Program-made: the position numbers and the translations under genes
Part shown: positions 13,128-25,450 of the stretch, piece by piece
Layout of the letters: each line of letters begins with the position of its first letter
How positions within the stretch are numbered: the stretch's first letter is position 1
Source of the DNA: Acridotheres tristis
Taxonomy: Eukaryota; Chordata; Aves; Passeriformes; Sturnidae
Reading direction: 5' to 3'
Length of the DNA: 64,000 nt
Assembly (NCBI GenBank): GCA_037013685.1
Contig: CM072886.1
Location: 59,388,933 to 59,452,932, forward strand
Notes under the pieces: model-generated
Database searches by the model: none
Told to the model about the DNA's origin: nothing
What the model saw: only the letters and a program-made list of their open reading frames with translations

Positions 13128-15759
13128 AGGAGAAAGAAGACCTTTGGTTTCTGTTCCTAACACCACTTCTGCATGCAATGTAATCCGAGCTGATTTATGC
13201 TTCCGTTTGTGAAGGCTTAGAATAAGCCCACAGTAACTTACATACATCTTCTACAGTATAACAGGCTTTGAGATCTCTGGGTAAAAAATGCAAAGAACTA
13301 ACTCAGTAGTTGCTAACTCAGGGCCTGACTGGCATCAGCAGATTTGCAGACTTATTCAGGTACCTACATTCACCAGCTTGTATCTCCAAGTTACAGGTGT
13401 CATTTTAAGTTTCCAATACCTGCAAACTTGAGAAATCCACCTCTATAAGGATTTGGCTATGAGGCAGATGAGGTATTTGATTTAATATGAACTCAGGTTA
13501 AAAATTATGCAGGACCTTAAGAAAATGCTGACAAAAACCAGAAGCAAATACCAGCTCACATCCAGAGCTCAGCTCCTATAAAAGACCAGTGAAACTACAC
13601 CTAGAACTTCCTGAATGTTTCAACCTACAGGTAAAATAATTTGGCCCATCTTTGCAAAAGATGAGTTCATCCTTTGCAAATTTTCTGTTTACAGACATTT
13701 TAGTAAAAAACAAAAAAAAAATTGTGCTTGCTGGTCTTTGCCAACTTCAGAATCTAGGAAACAATGTTTCTTCCTTTCATTACATTTCTTATATTGTTAA
13801 TGCACCAAAAGTTCATATTCCTCTACAATCCTAAAATGCAGATTTACTCCTTTATATTTGATCCTGTGCTTCATTCCAATCACTAGGCTATTATACAGGC
13901 TTTGCCCTCAAAATTTGCCCAAATATTATGGAGCAGTAGCACTTTGTTAAATTGCTCCAGAAGTGTGAAATGCAGACTTGCTTTTGTTTTCAAAAGTGGG
14001 TGTGACATAACTACTATTTATCACACTGAGTGATGTCATTGTATTAACATGGGCTGTGGCTGCCTCTGGGACATGTCTGTGCTCAGAGGTCTTGCACTTA
14101 AAACATAAAAAAATACAGTTAAAATAATTTTAAAATTAAAAATGTGAATTATAAGTTTTCATGGAAATTCTGTGATATTTTTAATGCTGCACTGCCAATA
14201 GATTTGTCACTGGAAGCAGTGAAATGCTACAAGTTTGGTATCATTACCTTAGCATGTTCAGGATTTTAAACTGATTAAAATATGGAATTGATTTTTAAAG
14301 ATTCAGCTTAGAGAAACAGGGAAGAGATGCCAGGGGAAAAAAAATCAGTTCCATCTACAGAGTGAATTGATTAGATGTTCTGGATGGTTTATGCTCTAGG
14401 ACTATAAAAAATTGCAGGTGACTTTGGTTACTAGAGGAGCTATTAGTCAGCCTGAATAATTGACATATTTTTGTGTAGTGTAGCTGCAAATACCTCTCTC
14501 AGTTTTCTTTTTCATTCTCAGAATGTAAACATTCAGGGCTATCATGGAAAGGAAGGTCAAAAGGTTGAACACAGGAACAAGCTACTCCAGAACCTAAGAT
14601 GCCATCAAAACTAAACTTCTATTTTGCAGCCAATACACAGGAGAAAGTTAACATCTCCTCTTCCATTAGCTGCTCTTATGATAAGTTCATATCATGATAT
14701 AAGAATATATATCAAAATAAAAAATATATTCAAAGACTGTACCACAGTGTCCAGAGAGGGTGCTACACTCTTCATTTGATGCTTAAACACCAAAGACCAA
14801 AAGGATTCACTGGGCACCAGTAAACTATGTAAATAGAATTAAAGAAGAGAATAGGATTCTCCAATACTATCACATCTACACAATGGAAGATACAGAGATT
14901 TAAAATCAGGCAATTTGGGAAGTCTAACACACTTCGTCTTTGTTCCAAAACACACGTCAGAACTAATACTAAAGTTCACTGAGAGAACAAAATAAAAGAA
15001 TAAACAAAAACTATTTTTCTTTATTTATCTTTCCCATCATATACTAGCATCCACTCCCTTAGTTCATGATTACACTCTTTCCACAAGATGCCATTCTCTT
15101 TCAGTACTCTGAATCAACCATGATAGTTGCACAAGTGATCATTAATTATTTGGATTTACTCTTACTATTCAATGTGAAGTCCCATGTCTTGTTTACCATG
15201 TACTGTTCAAAGCCTGATTCGAACAATGAATTATTCATTTGCTTGTGGGCTTTCCTACAGTGCTCATCACAACATCTGAATGCATTACAAACATTAAGTG
15301 ATTCATTTTCACATCATCTTTGTGTGATGATATGAATGATATCATTGTATGCACATTACAGAAGTGGGGGCATGACACAGGGATAGTAAAGCATCTGTTA
15401 GTTCCCAGTACACAAATGGAGGCTTGCAGGGGCAAGTTTCTTCAAAATACTTACATTTGTCACACCATTCTAGCCAGCTTCAGTAGCACATATGGATCAT
15501 AATCAGAGGTGGTCTCAGAGCAGGCCTCTAGAAAATGAGGACGACAGTCAGAATTTCCTTATCACATGAAACTATTTTGGTTTTAAACTATACTGTACAT
15601 TAGATGTGATGACTCAAAAACGTAGACAGTGGAAGGAAAGGAAGAAGGTAAACGGCAAAAACTCAGATACAGCAGATGCACCAATGCACAATAAGAATTT
15701 GCACTGTGCTGCTTTTTCAGAGACCATCATATTTGGGAGGATATCTATTTTTCATTAGA
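13128..15759. other. Non-coding AT-rich sequence
   Basis: No gene or repeat family was recognised. A short perfect palindrome, ATATCATGATAT, lies near 14,690. The 15.0-15.5 kb frames (60-89 codons) overlap on both strands and look like chance frames. Confidence 0.5.
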
Positions 15760-17145
15760 CACGGAGGAAACAGAGTGAAGAAGGATGAAGAAAAGTTTGA
15801 GGTGCTTAATGCTTTCTCTTCCCATCTTTTGCAGTCAGACCAGTGGATCTCAGGCTGCCCAGCCCCCAGAGCTTGAAGACAGGGAGCAGAATGAAGCCCC
15901 CATAATCCAAGGGGAAATGGTCAGTGATCTGCTATGCCATTTAGACATATGAGTTCATGGAGCCAAGGGTACTGAAGGAGCTGGTGGAGCTGCTTCACTG
16001 AGCCACTTTCCATCATTTACCAGCAGTCATTGCTAACTGGGGAGTTCCTGTTGACTGGATGTTAGCAAATGTGGATTAAATGTGGATCTGGAGAGCTACA
16101 GGTCTGTCAGCCTAGCCTTGATGCTGGGGAAGGTCATGGAAGATCAGCTTGAGTGTCATCATGCAACATGTACAGGATAACCAAAGGATCAGACTCAGCT
16201 AGCATGGGTTTATGAGAGGCAGGTCCTCCTTGGCCAAACTTATCTCCTTCTGTGACAGGGTGACCTGCTTGATGGATGAGGAAAAGCCTGTGGATGTTGT
16301 CTACCTGGATGTTAGTAATGCTTTGACACTGTTTCCCACAGCAGTCTTTTGGAGAAAATGGATGCTAATGGATGGGTGCACTGTTCACTGAGTAAAGCAC
16401 TGGCAGGATAGCCAGGCCCAGAGAGTAGTGGTGACAGGCCAGCCCTGTTTAGTGTCTTTATTGAGGACCTGGACAAGGGGAGAGAGAGCATCCTCAGTCA
16501 GTTTGCAGATGACACCAAACTAACTGGGTGGGAGTCTCGATCTGGAAGTCTCTACAGGAGGATCTGGACAGGGTGGATTGATGGGCTCAGGACAGTTGTA
16601 TGATGTGCAACAAGGTAAAGCTCTGAGTCCTGCACTTGGGTCACAACAACCCCAGGCAGTGCTACAGGCTGGTGGCAGAGTGACAGAAAAGCTGTCCAGC
16701 AGAAAATAACCTGAACATGCAGGTTGACAGTGGCTGAACGTGAGCCAGTGTGTGCCCAGGTGGCCAAAAGCCAAAGGCATCCTGGCCTGTATCAGCAATG
16801 TTGTGGCCAGCAGGAGCAGGGCAGTGATTGTACTCGGCACTGGTGAGGCTGTGCCTCAAGCCCTGTATCCAATTTGGGGTTCCTCACCACAAGGAAGACA
16901 TTGAGGGGCTGGAGCAGGTCCAGAGAAGGGGAACAGAGCTGGGGAAGGGTCTGGAGCACAAGTCCAATGAGGAGTGTCAGAGGGAGCTGGGGGTGTTTAG
17001 CATGGAGAAAAGAAGGCTCAGGAGATCCTCTATTGTTCACTACAACTGAATGAAAGGAGGGTTTAGGGAGGTGGAGTTGGTTCCTTCTTGCAAGGGAGAA
17101 GGACTCACTGCACAAGCAAGAGCACACCAAGACTGCCATCAGAGA
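15760..17145 (+). mobile_element. CR1 LINE fragment, reverse-transcriptase region, decayed
   Basis: This is a sense-oriented stretch of CR1 ORF2. Near 15,785 'gaggtgcttaatgctttctc' matches the part just before the RT domain. At about 16,090 'ggtctgtcagcctagcctt' follows, then 'gggtttatgagaggcaggtc' at about 16,206. At 16,296-16,313 the frame reads V-V-Y-L-D-V (RT motif A), and at 16,502 F-A-D-D-T (motif C, the catalytic aspartates). 'cctgcacttgggtcacaaca' lies near 16,630 and 'gtactcggcactggtgaggc' near 16,830. Motifs A and C are in different frames, so the copy is frameshifted and dead. The usual 3' UTR and terminal repeat are absent: similarity fades near 17,100-17,145. The frames of 65-115 codons on both strands here are shadows of this element. 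Confidence 0.93.
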
Positions 17146-20104
17146 CTTAAAAAGGCTTGGGACTGTGTGTGTTTAAACAATAGGGACCATCTTTAATCTT
17201 TTGCTGTTGGATGTAATTCACTCAAACACTTCTGACCTCATTTAAATATAATTAAAAATCTCTACTTGCTAGTAGTAGGTATAGTTTCTATTATGACAAC
17301 TATTTCCACAGTTTGATCCTTTCCCCGGTGTCTAAACCTGACAAAATAGTACATCCAGACCATCTGCCATTTTACTTAATATTCCAATAAATGGCTATCC
17401 TTACATAGGGTTTACCTTTCTACAAGTGAAAACAGTTCCAAATGGTGTTAAACTTTCCTAAGTGGAAGACATGAAGACAAAGCTGCTGTAGTGGAAAAAA
17501 TCCTTTCTCAATTACTGTACTACAAAAATAAAGGGGTTTCTACTTCAATTCCAATAGCCACAGTATTTCCATGAGAAATACAGCTGGATGTGCAGGGTAG
17601 CACATGTTTTGTGTTCGGCAGCTGTAACACAACCCAACAGGCTGCTAGTTATAGACCAACACCGATTTTTCAGAAGTGACCCAGAACCTGTTCTCATTAC
17701 TGCAAAAAGTCTCTTACAGACTGTGAGCATGTTGTTGGAAGATGTCTTCCTCCATGCCTTCAAAAATCTGATTTAATTACTGTAATCCAATTCAAATTAT
17801 TGAAGCAGGGCAAGTGGGTTTGTCCTATACACACTTGCGGTGTCCTTCATTCCTTGATGCCAGTTTTTTTCATGGTTTTCCAGACAGCCTAGGAAAACTC
17901 CCCCTGAATTCAGTAATCCCAATGAATTAGTTGCAAACCCAAATGGCTCCTCTAGTCTTTGCAGAAGTCCCCATTCATCATTCAGGAAAATGGGGTTCAG
18001 CATTAAATGTAGTGGTGCTACCACAGCAGAAACAGGCTACTTTGGGTTTGTGGCTCTCTGTGAAAGACTTTTGAAATCACCTGGAATGTCTATCATATAG
18101 TTGACAGTATCACTGTCACACACCAGACATCAGTGCCAGATGTACGAGTCTGAATCAAGGTCTAGTGGGAAGGCTTCTTCCCCTGTGGAAAGGCAGAATG
18201 TCTAGGAGAAAAGGTTGTAAGGAATTCAGCAGGGAGGCACATAAGTCGGTCCCCTGGCATTTATGTGTTATCATTTGCTTGACTCCAATGCTTCAATTTC
18301 TGTCAGTCACTGGTTTTAAAGAGGCTGAGTTTAAAATGCCAACCACTGCTGAAGTCACAGGCCAGCCATCAGACCACACTGACACCAAACCTGCTGGAAA
18401 GGGGACAGCATGGAATAACTACGCCCACATGGCCATTTCTGCTCAGGACTTGAGCTAATGCCCAACTCTTACTAATTCATGTCAGTCATAGTAACTGTGT
18501 CTTCATAAAAAAAACCAAAAAAGGGTAGAAAATGTTATGTCTCATTACATATTACACTAAACTAAAAGACACTTTGGCTTAAGTAGATCAAAAAAGTAAA
18601 ATTTGCTTTGGGAAATAAACTTATCTCAAAAATTCAGCTCATCCCAGTTTTAATATAACACACACTCCTAACCCTTCTACAAGCTTTAGGCTTGTTAGGA
18701 GACTGTGGGGATTTTTCAAACACCATTTCTTTCTTATGTCTGACTATTTCAGAAACAAAGTTGACATGTGTTACCAGTGAGCAAGCCCAGGAAGAAATCA
18801 GATCTGAGCACTTCCTACCCAGAAGAATGGAGAAGCTAAAGCAGAAAACGTGAATGGAGGGCTTTATGATAAAGCTGGGATCCTGAAGACTCCCAAGCCT
18901 GTGCTGAAGCTTGAGAGAGAAGAGAAAGGTGAAGTAGTTCAAGACTCAAGAGTGTAAGCTGGTTTACACGACTGTAACCAGTAGGTAGTTTTAACAAAGA
19001 AGGGCAAATACTAGTTCCACTGCAGCTGTCTAAGAAATACCAATTAGTTATGTATGTTCAGACAAAATATCTGCAGCACAGGCATTTGATAGCTATAAAT
19101 CATGTAAAAACTGTTTGTATTTGTGCTGAAATCTGAATTTGCTGTTATTTTATGCTCACCATAACACTTGTAAACAAAAGAACTTCTTAAAAGAATTCAA
19201 ACACCTGTTATTTCATAATTATGTGAATAGTTTCACTATGCACAGGTATTCAGTAACGAAAAATAATTTTCTAATGCAGTCCTACTCTAACAATAGCATA
19301 CATCTCATTTAAAATTTCTATATTACATATATATATTTTCCCTTCAATGTGTTGTTCAGGTTACAGTTTATGTTATACCATTATATAACACAAATCAGCT
19401 TCTGCTTAGGGGTATAACTATAGGATACAGGAATAAAAAAGGATCATTTCTTTGTATCTACTTAATTTAAAAATCCATATTTGAAAAAACGCAACAACAT
19501 TAATAGAAAGTAATTTATATATTGGGCTATTAATTTGGTGGGGGGAAATGGTGTAGGCAGCAAAAATATTGTAAGTAATATCACATGATTTTAATAAACT
19601 ACTTGGAAAATTCTTACATAATATTAGGTAAATCTATAAACCTTAAGTGTTAGTAAGTTTGAATACAGTAATTTTGCAACTGTGTTTTAGCATGGAGCCC
19701 AGGTGCCATGGCTGTGACAGATGGGGCACTACAGAAACTTTACTTTTCCCCTCATCAGCTGTTAGAAGATCACTCTAATGGCTGCCTCAGGCTGGGTTCA
19801 AGGAGCAACAGGAGCACTATAGGGATGGCTGCAAAATTTGATACTTTCTTTTGTAGCCTACTTCCCTCAGGCCAAACTGCAGAGCTTTCACATGAAGGGG
19901 TGAAGGGAATAAAAAGGAGACTTTTGTCTGTCTTATACACAACAAATAAAATGGATTTCCAGTCTCACAACGGAGAAAAACACCTTCCTGTCCCGTCACA
20001 GGTTGCAAGGCTGTGGCGCTACTGAGTAAACCCCTGCAGGAAGAAGCTTTTCACTATGCATGTAGAAACGCTGCCAATCCATGAACATTCAAACCACACC
20101 AACA
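17146..20104. other. Non-coding AT-rich sequence
   Basis: No gene or repeat was recognised. It includes AT-only runs near 19,320-19,345. If the minus-strand gene ending near 20.1 kb is real, this block is downstream of its poly(A) site and therefore intergenic. Confidence 0.5.
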
Positions 20105-20138
20105 AAACAGGAATGAGAATGGCCTAAAAATCTTTATT
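20105..20138 (-). terminator. Candidate poly(A) signal and cleavage region
   Basis: On the minus strand, AATAAA (plus-strand tttatt at 20,133-20,138) is followed about 20-25 bases later by a GU-rich run (tgttttgttggtgtggtttg). This is the classic arrangement of hexamer, cleavage site and downstream element in vertebrate genes. It lies about 1.45 kb downstream of the stop codon of the terminal exon candidate at 21.6 kb, a normal 3' UTR length. AATAAA alone is frequent in AT-rich DNA; the GU-rich partner and the upstream exon raise the likelihood. Confidence 0.5.
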
Positions 20139-21586
20139 TTTTAATAGAATTTTAAACACATTTTAGAAAATATGCTTATGCATTTTCTCTATCTTCTCTC
20201 TCCTGAAGTTTTATAATAAAATTCAGTCTTACTGTCAATTTTTATTTCATCCCTCTCCCTAAAACTGGAAGCGCTTGAAAGAAACTTTTCTTTTTGTAAA
20301 AAGGAGCAGCAAAGCTTCACAGAATTGTTTTTCTCCAGGTGTGAAGATCACAAATTTCAACCAATATCTAGAGGCTACAGTCCTAGACTGAAGCTGGATT
20401 AAATGCTTTGCAAAATACTCACTTCATATTTAAAATTAAATTTTTTAATAAGCTAGCCAGTGACTGATTGGAAAAATGCTGGAAATGTGCCAGGTACTCT
20501 ATTCAAAGCACCTTGAAACAAACTGAACTACTGTCTATATTTGGAAACCATAAAAAGTTGCAAAACTAAAACCATATACTTGTAAATATATACGTTCAGC
20601 CTTCATGGTTTTCAAAGGAAGCAAGTACAGATAAACTACAAGGATAACATATGGTTGGATATGAATGTGGTTTACATCTGTTACTGGTTAATTAGCTCAA
20701 ATTTTACCCACAGCAGAGTTTTGAAGATGCAGGGACACATGTTAAATACATGAGACATATTTTGGAAAGGTGAACAGTCCTAAAATCCAACTGCTAAGTC
20801 TTTCAGCCTTGCAGAAACACCTTGCTTGGTTGGAACACTTCTTAGTGGTTTAGGCATGAAGAACCCTGTCAGTGAAGCTGGATCTTTATTACAGTTCCTG
20901 TCCATTTACTCTTGTCCCAAGTCAGTCACCTACACGTAGTCTCAGTTCTGTCACAGGGAAAGGACACTGGATGTCACAGACTTGCTCAATTAATGCACAT
21001 AACCAAATATAAGAGACAGCATATCTCTGTTTCTCTCTACCTAGGTTTTATTTGCACACAGTAGACACAATGAACTTCAGGTACACACCTTCCAAAACCA
21101 GCAAACAGAATTTTCCCCAGGTAGTCTCCCCACTTTGCAGTTTAAACATAAAATACCATTTTCTTTTTTTAAACGAGTCCATCTATTTTATTATCATTAT
21201 GAATGTGAAAACAGCAAAACTATTAAAGTGAACTATTCAAATGATTGTATCCTAACTTCAGTAGCTATTTTTTAGCTTAGCTAAGAAGTTACTGCTAGCA
21301 TTAATATGTATTTAGCAGACAACATGCTGTCTACCTGGTCACAATATTAACCTCTGATAGGGATTGTTATAAGGCAATAACTTTCTATCTCTACAACCTG
21401 ATTTTTCATTTTTTTAAACACGTAAAATAATAGCTATAAAATGGCACTAAGACAGAAAGAAAATCATGTGGCATCATGATCACCTGGCACTTCCTTAAAT
21501 CTCATTCATACATATCTAAACTTTCAAATAAAAAAGGAAAGATTTCATTGTAAAGATGCATCATAATAATAGCCAACCTTTTTTTT
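20112..21586 (-). other. Candidate 3' UTR of the minus-strand gene
   Basis: Inferred span between the stop codon at 21,587-21,589 and the poly(A) signal near 20.13 kb. It is AT-rich and has no long frame or recognised repeat, as expected of a 3' UTR. Other AATAAA-like hexamers occur inside it, so shorter alternative ends are possible. Confidence 0.4.
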
Positions 21587-21686
21587 TTAAATTATCTTAG
21601 CATTCTTCAAAGGTGCTAATTTTGATACAAGGTCTTTAACCCTAAGAAAATCTTCTATCAACTGTGTCAGTTGGTATTGATTGTTG
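21587..21686 (-). CDS. Candidate terminal coding exon, unidentified protein
   Basis: On the minus strand a strong acceptor (tcctatttgttttttcag) is followed by one base completing a codon, then 32 sense codons and TAA. Only this frame stays open. The peptide contains IEDFLRVKDLVSKLAPLKN and looks like an amphipathic, possibly coiled-coil C-terminus that is rich in Leu, Lys and Asp. No GT donor follows, so this would be the last coding exon. A poly(A) signal with a GU-rich element lies at a normal distance. The exon needs a preceding exon that leaves two bases. The candidate at 40.4 kb ends on a codon boundary, so at least one exon between them is not identified. I do not recognise the protein. 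A 32-codon open run can arise by chance, but the acceptor quality and the downstream signals make this one of the better exon calls in the window. Confidence 0.45.
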
Positions 21687-24020
21687 CTGAAAAAACAAAT
21701 AGGAAAAAGAGAAGTTCCCAATACTTGGACTGGGATCAACATTCTGAGAGCTAACTATAGGACACTACAATTTATTGATCTCTTTTTACTGCAATAACCC
21801 ATCTACATTTCCCAATTGTATCAAGGAGTAACTGTAGAGGGTTTCAGAACCTAAAAAAAACAGTAAAGAAAAATACTCCAAAACCTAATGACAAAAAAAA
21901 AGAGTCAGTCAAGAGTGGTTCTATTACCTGTTTTTCCATATACCCAATATATGCATTTTGGAAAGATATTTTAGTGCTGTTTCTCTTTTGATTTTCTGTT
22001 TGGTTTTTTTAAGGCTCACTGCTTTAGATTACCAATTCATATTGACATCAACACTCACCCATTTTAAAGGAGGAATCTACTTTCCTCCCACAGCTTTCCC
22101 TTATGAAGTCACTTGGTTGAGTTATGAACTCCTGTTAAAGAGGTCATTTAAATAAGACATAAATCAATATTTTAAAGGTCAGCTTTCCTGCATAGGTGTC
22201 ATTTCTACTTATTTTGAGTGCAAATCCCAATGATCACAAGTTCAGAAAATTTATACTGGAACCCAAGCCTCATAGCCCATTGTCAGCTGATAGTTCTTTG
22301 TTAAGCAGAGCAAAACCCCCATGAGATCCTGACAGTTCTGCAGGACTCCTGGCAAGATTTTCCAGCAATAAGACACCACCAGGCCTCGCAGTCTTGTGAG
22401 ATTCACACAAGCTGATGTGAACTCATCTTTGTCCTACTCTCCAGTGATACTCTCTGAGCCCCATGACATCAGATAAATCTGAGCACTCTGGTCTCTAAGA
22501 GCTCTCCAGGCACACCTGGATCACCTAGGAAAGGAAATATTTGAGTGCAGACAGAAACATCCATGTACCTAACCTAGCCAGGATAAAGCCATGGTGCACC
22601 TCACTACCTTCCAACAGAGGCCTCAGCAAATGAGTGCCCTCCCAGCAGACTTTATTTTGCTGTGTTCATTGACTGTGAAGGCTCAGCAGTGTTAGCAGTA
22701 GCGAGTTACAAGAACAGCAGAGAAATGAACTGGGGAAAAAATCCCGACCTTACACGTGTCCCAGGACTGAGCAAGTCTGACGAGGTAGAGAGTTGCAGAT
22801 GTAGCTGCTGCACTGTAATACACTGTCAGATATGCAGCCTGCTGAGCAAGGAGCTGGAGGCGACACAAAGTTCCAAGTCATGGCAGCCAGGCAGGTGTAC
22901 CTATAAACCTCTTAATGCTTCTTCTTACTGCTTCAGTCAAAAGCAAGCGAGATATTTTGTCCCACAGCATTCTAAGCCTTTGATCTGAACTGTGATAATC
23001 TAATAGATCATTTGCACAACTGAGTTATTTCCTCCCCTTCTCCAAGCTCCCTCCCTCACAGCAAATCAAATCCTTTCAACCCTGTAACACATATCCTATC
23101 TCACTAGAAGGACACATATCTTTACGGATGCAATGTTTATTCGAAATCTCAACAGGATAAAGGTCTTGTGGTAACAGAATAGTTTCCTTTCTGCACAGAA
23201 GGTGAAAAGACCCACAAAGTATTCAAACCCTTATCACAAATCTACTGAAAAAGATATTAATAAAATAATAATTCTGATCACTAGTACTGGAAATTTTACC
23301 CTCATCCCAAAACAATGTATTTCTGCCAAAATCTTCCTGAATCTGAATGCTACTTGCCGAAGTATCATTAATATGCTTCCATCCAGTAGCACAGGAAATG
23401 AATTGTATCTGGTCTGCATGGAATTCTAAAAATTATGCACATATTTATCAGCCTCGTCCTACATGCATAAATCTACCTTTACAATTTCTGGAAAACACTG
23501 ATAAACACTGCTTAGGAGACAAGAAGTGTACAAAGAAAGAAAAGGAATTAATTTACACGGGAATTTACTGTGTCCGCAGGTCATACAAATGAACCTAATT
23601 TTTTCCCACAATTAAATCTATGGTGTTATCAAGAAAATCAGTTTATTTTAAGACTGTCAACCCAATATATAAATTTCCTTTTGTGCTTGAAATGCCTTTA
23701 TCAGATAAGATAGCTTTTGTTTAAAGTGCTATTTTCAGCCTTTGCTTTGAGGGCTTTGAATATACACAGTGAAGTAACTTGAGATTTCCTACCCTGTTTT
23801 AAAATGTGTTTCTTCTGTCTGTTTGTATTTTGTAATTTCCTGTCAAATAACCTCACCATAACTAACTTTCCTTGCTCCAACCTACTACTTTTTTTTTTTT
23901 TTTAAAGCCAATCCCACTTCCTGAGGATGGTAATAAAACACTGATTACATTCGGCTGTTATCTGTCTTTTCTTCCCCTGCTTCCCCCTCTCTCACTCCCT
24001 TTGTCAAAGCCAGCACTCAG
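21687..24020. other. Candidate intron or intergenic sequence
   Basis: No convincing gene was seen. A T run of about 15 lies near 23,888. A possible 34-bp minus-strand exon near 23,475-23,508 (good acceptor, AAG|gtagat donor, open frame) has a phase that does not join the terminal exon, so it is not called. A run near 21,940-22,030 is open in two minus-strand frames before a CAG|gtaata donor but has no pyrimidine tract. Confidence 0.45.
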
Positions 24021-24330
24021 GTTTCAGCTCCTCATGGGCTGGGAGAGGCACATAACCAGGAGAGGAAGCAAATCAGACTGCAGGAATCCAGATTCATTAG
24101 AGTTTATTGGGTCAATCACCAGCTGGAGCAGAGCCAGACAATTAGGCAGTGCAGCCCCTGAAGTCTGGAAGCATGGCTCTCCTTCCAGCGCCAAGCGCTC
24201 CGCAGCAGGCACACGTCGGAACCGTGCCTGGCCTGTGCAGGGGCAAAGAGGAAAAAGCAAAGCTGCAGCACCTTGCTGCTTCCCATCAGTTACCACTGAC
24301 TGGAGGAAAAAGTTTGTGTAGCCAATTTCT
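24021..24330. other. Small CpG-containing patch with long overlapping frames
   Basis: This patch is richer in GC than its surroundings and carries a cluster of CpGs near 24,185-24,225 (agcgccaagcgctccgcagc, then cacgtcggaaccgtgcc). Frames on both strands cross it: 149 codons on plus (23,872-24,321) and 172 codons on minus (24,024-24,542). Neither peptide is recognisable, and high GC lengthens chance frames. It could be a small exon, a promoter-like element or repeat-derived sequence. I cannot decide which. Confidence 0.3.
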
Positions 24331-24570
24331 TCTTCGTTAAGCATGAAGCTGTTGGTATTTCCAATTCTCTCTTTTTTTTTTTTGCCAATTCCTACCAAAA
24401 ATTCAGTTTGTTGAAACATCACCACACAGAGCCTATAGACTATCATCTTCATCTGAAATTCTTTAACCTCTTCTTTTTGTCTTTGACTGCACATTTCTGT
24501 TTCAGGCAAGCTTAGTCCCCACTTACTGCTCTCTCTTTCCATCTGCTACCCCTTTTCACTACCCACAAGA

Positions 24571-25450
24571 AATCAGCCCTACCTCTTTCAATAGTTTTTC
24601 TTTTCCTCCTTTCCCCTGTGTTGTAAACTTGTTGCAAGCACAGGCTAAAGCTACTGCACTCACTTCCTCTCTTCCAACTCTATACTGGATCATGTCCAGC
24701 CCAGTTTCCGCTGCTTCCCTTTGAATTAAAGTGCTTTTACCACAGTAACTCATGATCTCTTCCTGGGCAAATCTCAAGGATCTCTCTCCTACATGGCCCT
24801 TCTTTTGATATTGCTGGTCATCCTCCTTGCTCTGACATCTCATCCTCGCTGAGATTTCAATTCAGTCTCTAACTTTCCTGTCAATGATGCTTCTCTCTTC
24901 TGGTCAGCCCACTACATTGATGGGCACTTCTGAAAGCTCTGCCAATGCCACAGTATTCTTCCCAGTTTAACACAATTAGAGGATCTCTTTAACCCTCACT
25001 GCTGCCCTGATGGTTCAGATTCCATTTAAGGATTGGCAAAGCACTCTAAGGTGGTCTGGAAAGAATAGGAGAGGGGCACAGGCCAGGAGCCTTAGACCAG
25101 ATTGAGAAGCTTATGAAAACATGTTGTTAGACATAGCTTCTCACCTTCCAAGACATCTCCTTTGCACTTAAACACATGCGTCATTTTACCACCCAAATTT
25201 TCAAACTCTACGTTTTGCCACGAACATAAATTAACTTCCCCTAACACTAAACTCCTTCCCTACAAAACTTCCTCCTCTTCCTTCAAGTGATGCCAACTCT
25301 GGGAGTTGCTTACACAGCAAATTTAACATCACTTACGATATTTCATTCTCTCCTGAGGATCAGGTTCAGTCGTATCCTTTCAGTCACTTTCTTCCAGTCT
25401 CAGCATCTTAAAGCTCTCACTCTGTACTTTATTTCAACCAGTCTGACAGC
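24571..25450 (+). mobile_element. Ancient L2-type LINE fossil (reverse-transcriptase domain)
   Basis: Nucleotide similarity is faint, but one reading frame carries a decayed RT. At 24,685 it reads L-D-H-V-Q-P-S-F-R, as in the L2 signature 'ILDPxQSGFR'. After one internal stop comes V-T-H-D-L-F-L-G-K-S-Q-G, matching L2 'VTNDLFLAKSKG'. At 24,880-24,920, in the same frame, A-S-L-F-W matches the L2 'TALSWF..YL' block. About 550 bp after the DLFL motif comes T-L-G-V-A near 25,292, at the spacing expected for the conserved 'NLGVIFDS' segment. The plus strand is CT-rich throughout, as in L2 ORF2. Stops interrupt the frame, so it is inactive. The ends are approximate. The L2 motifs are recalled rather than searched. 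Confidence 0.6.

Noticed and set aside
16520..17139. Minus-strand ORFs of 65-115 codons
   Set aside because: They are antisense shadows of the CR1 reverse-transcriptase fragment.
21938..22040. Minus-strand exon just upstream of the terminal exon (CAG|gtaata donor)
   Set aside because: Two frames are open and one has the right phase, but the sequence before every candidate AG is purine-rich, so no acceptor is supported.
25138..25260. Minus-strand open run of 38 codons ending at a strong donor (GGAAG|gtgaga)
   Set aside because: It has no pyrimidine tract or usable acceptor, and it lies antisense to the L2 fossil, whose CT-rich strand makes the complement purine-rich and poor in stops.
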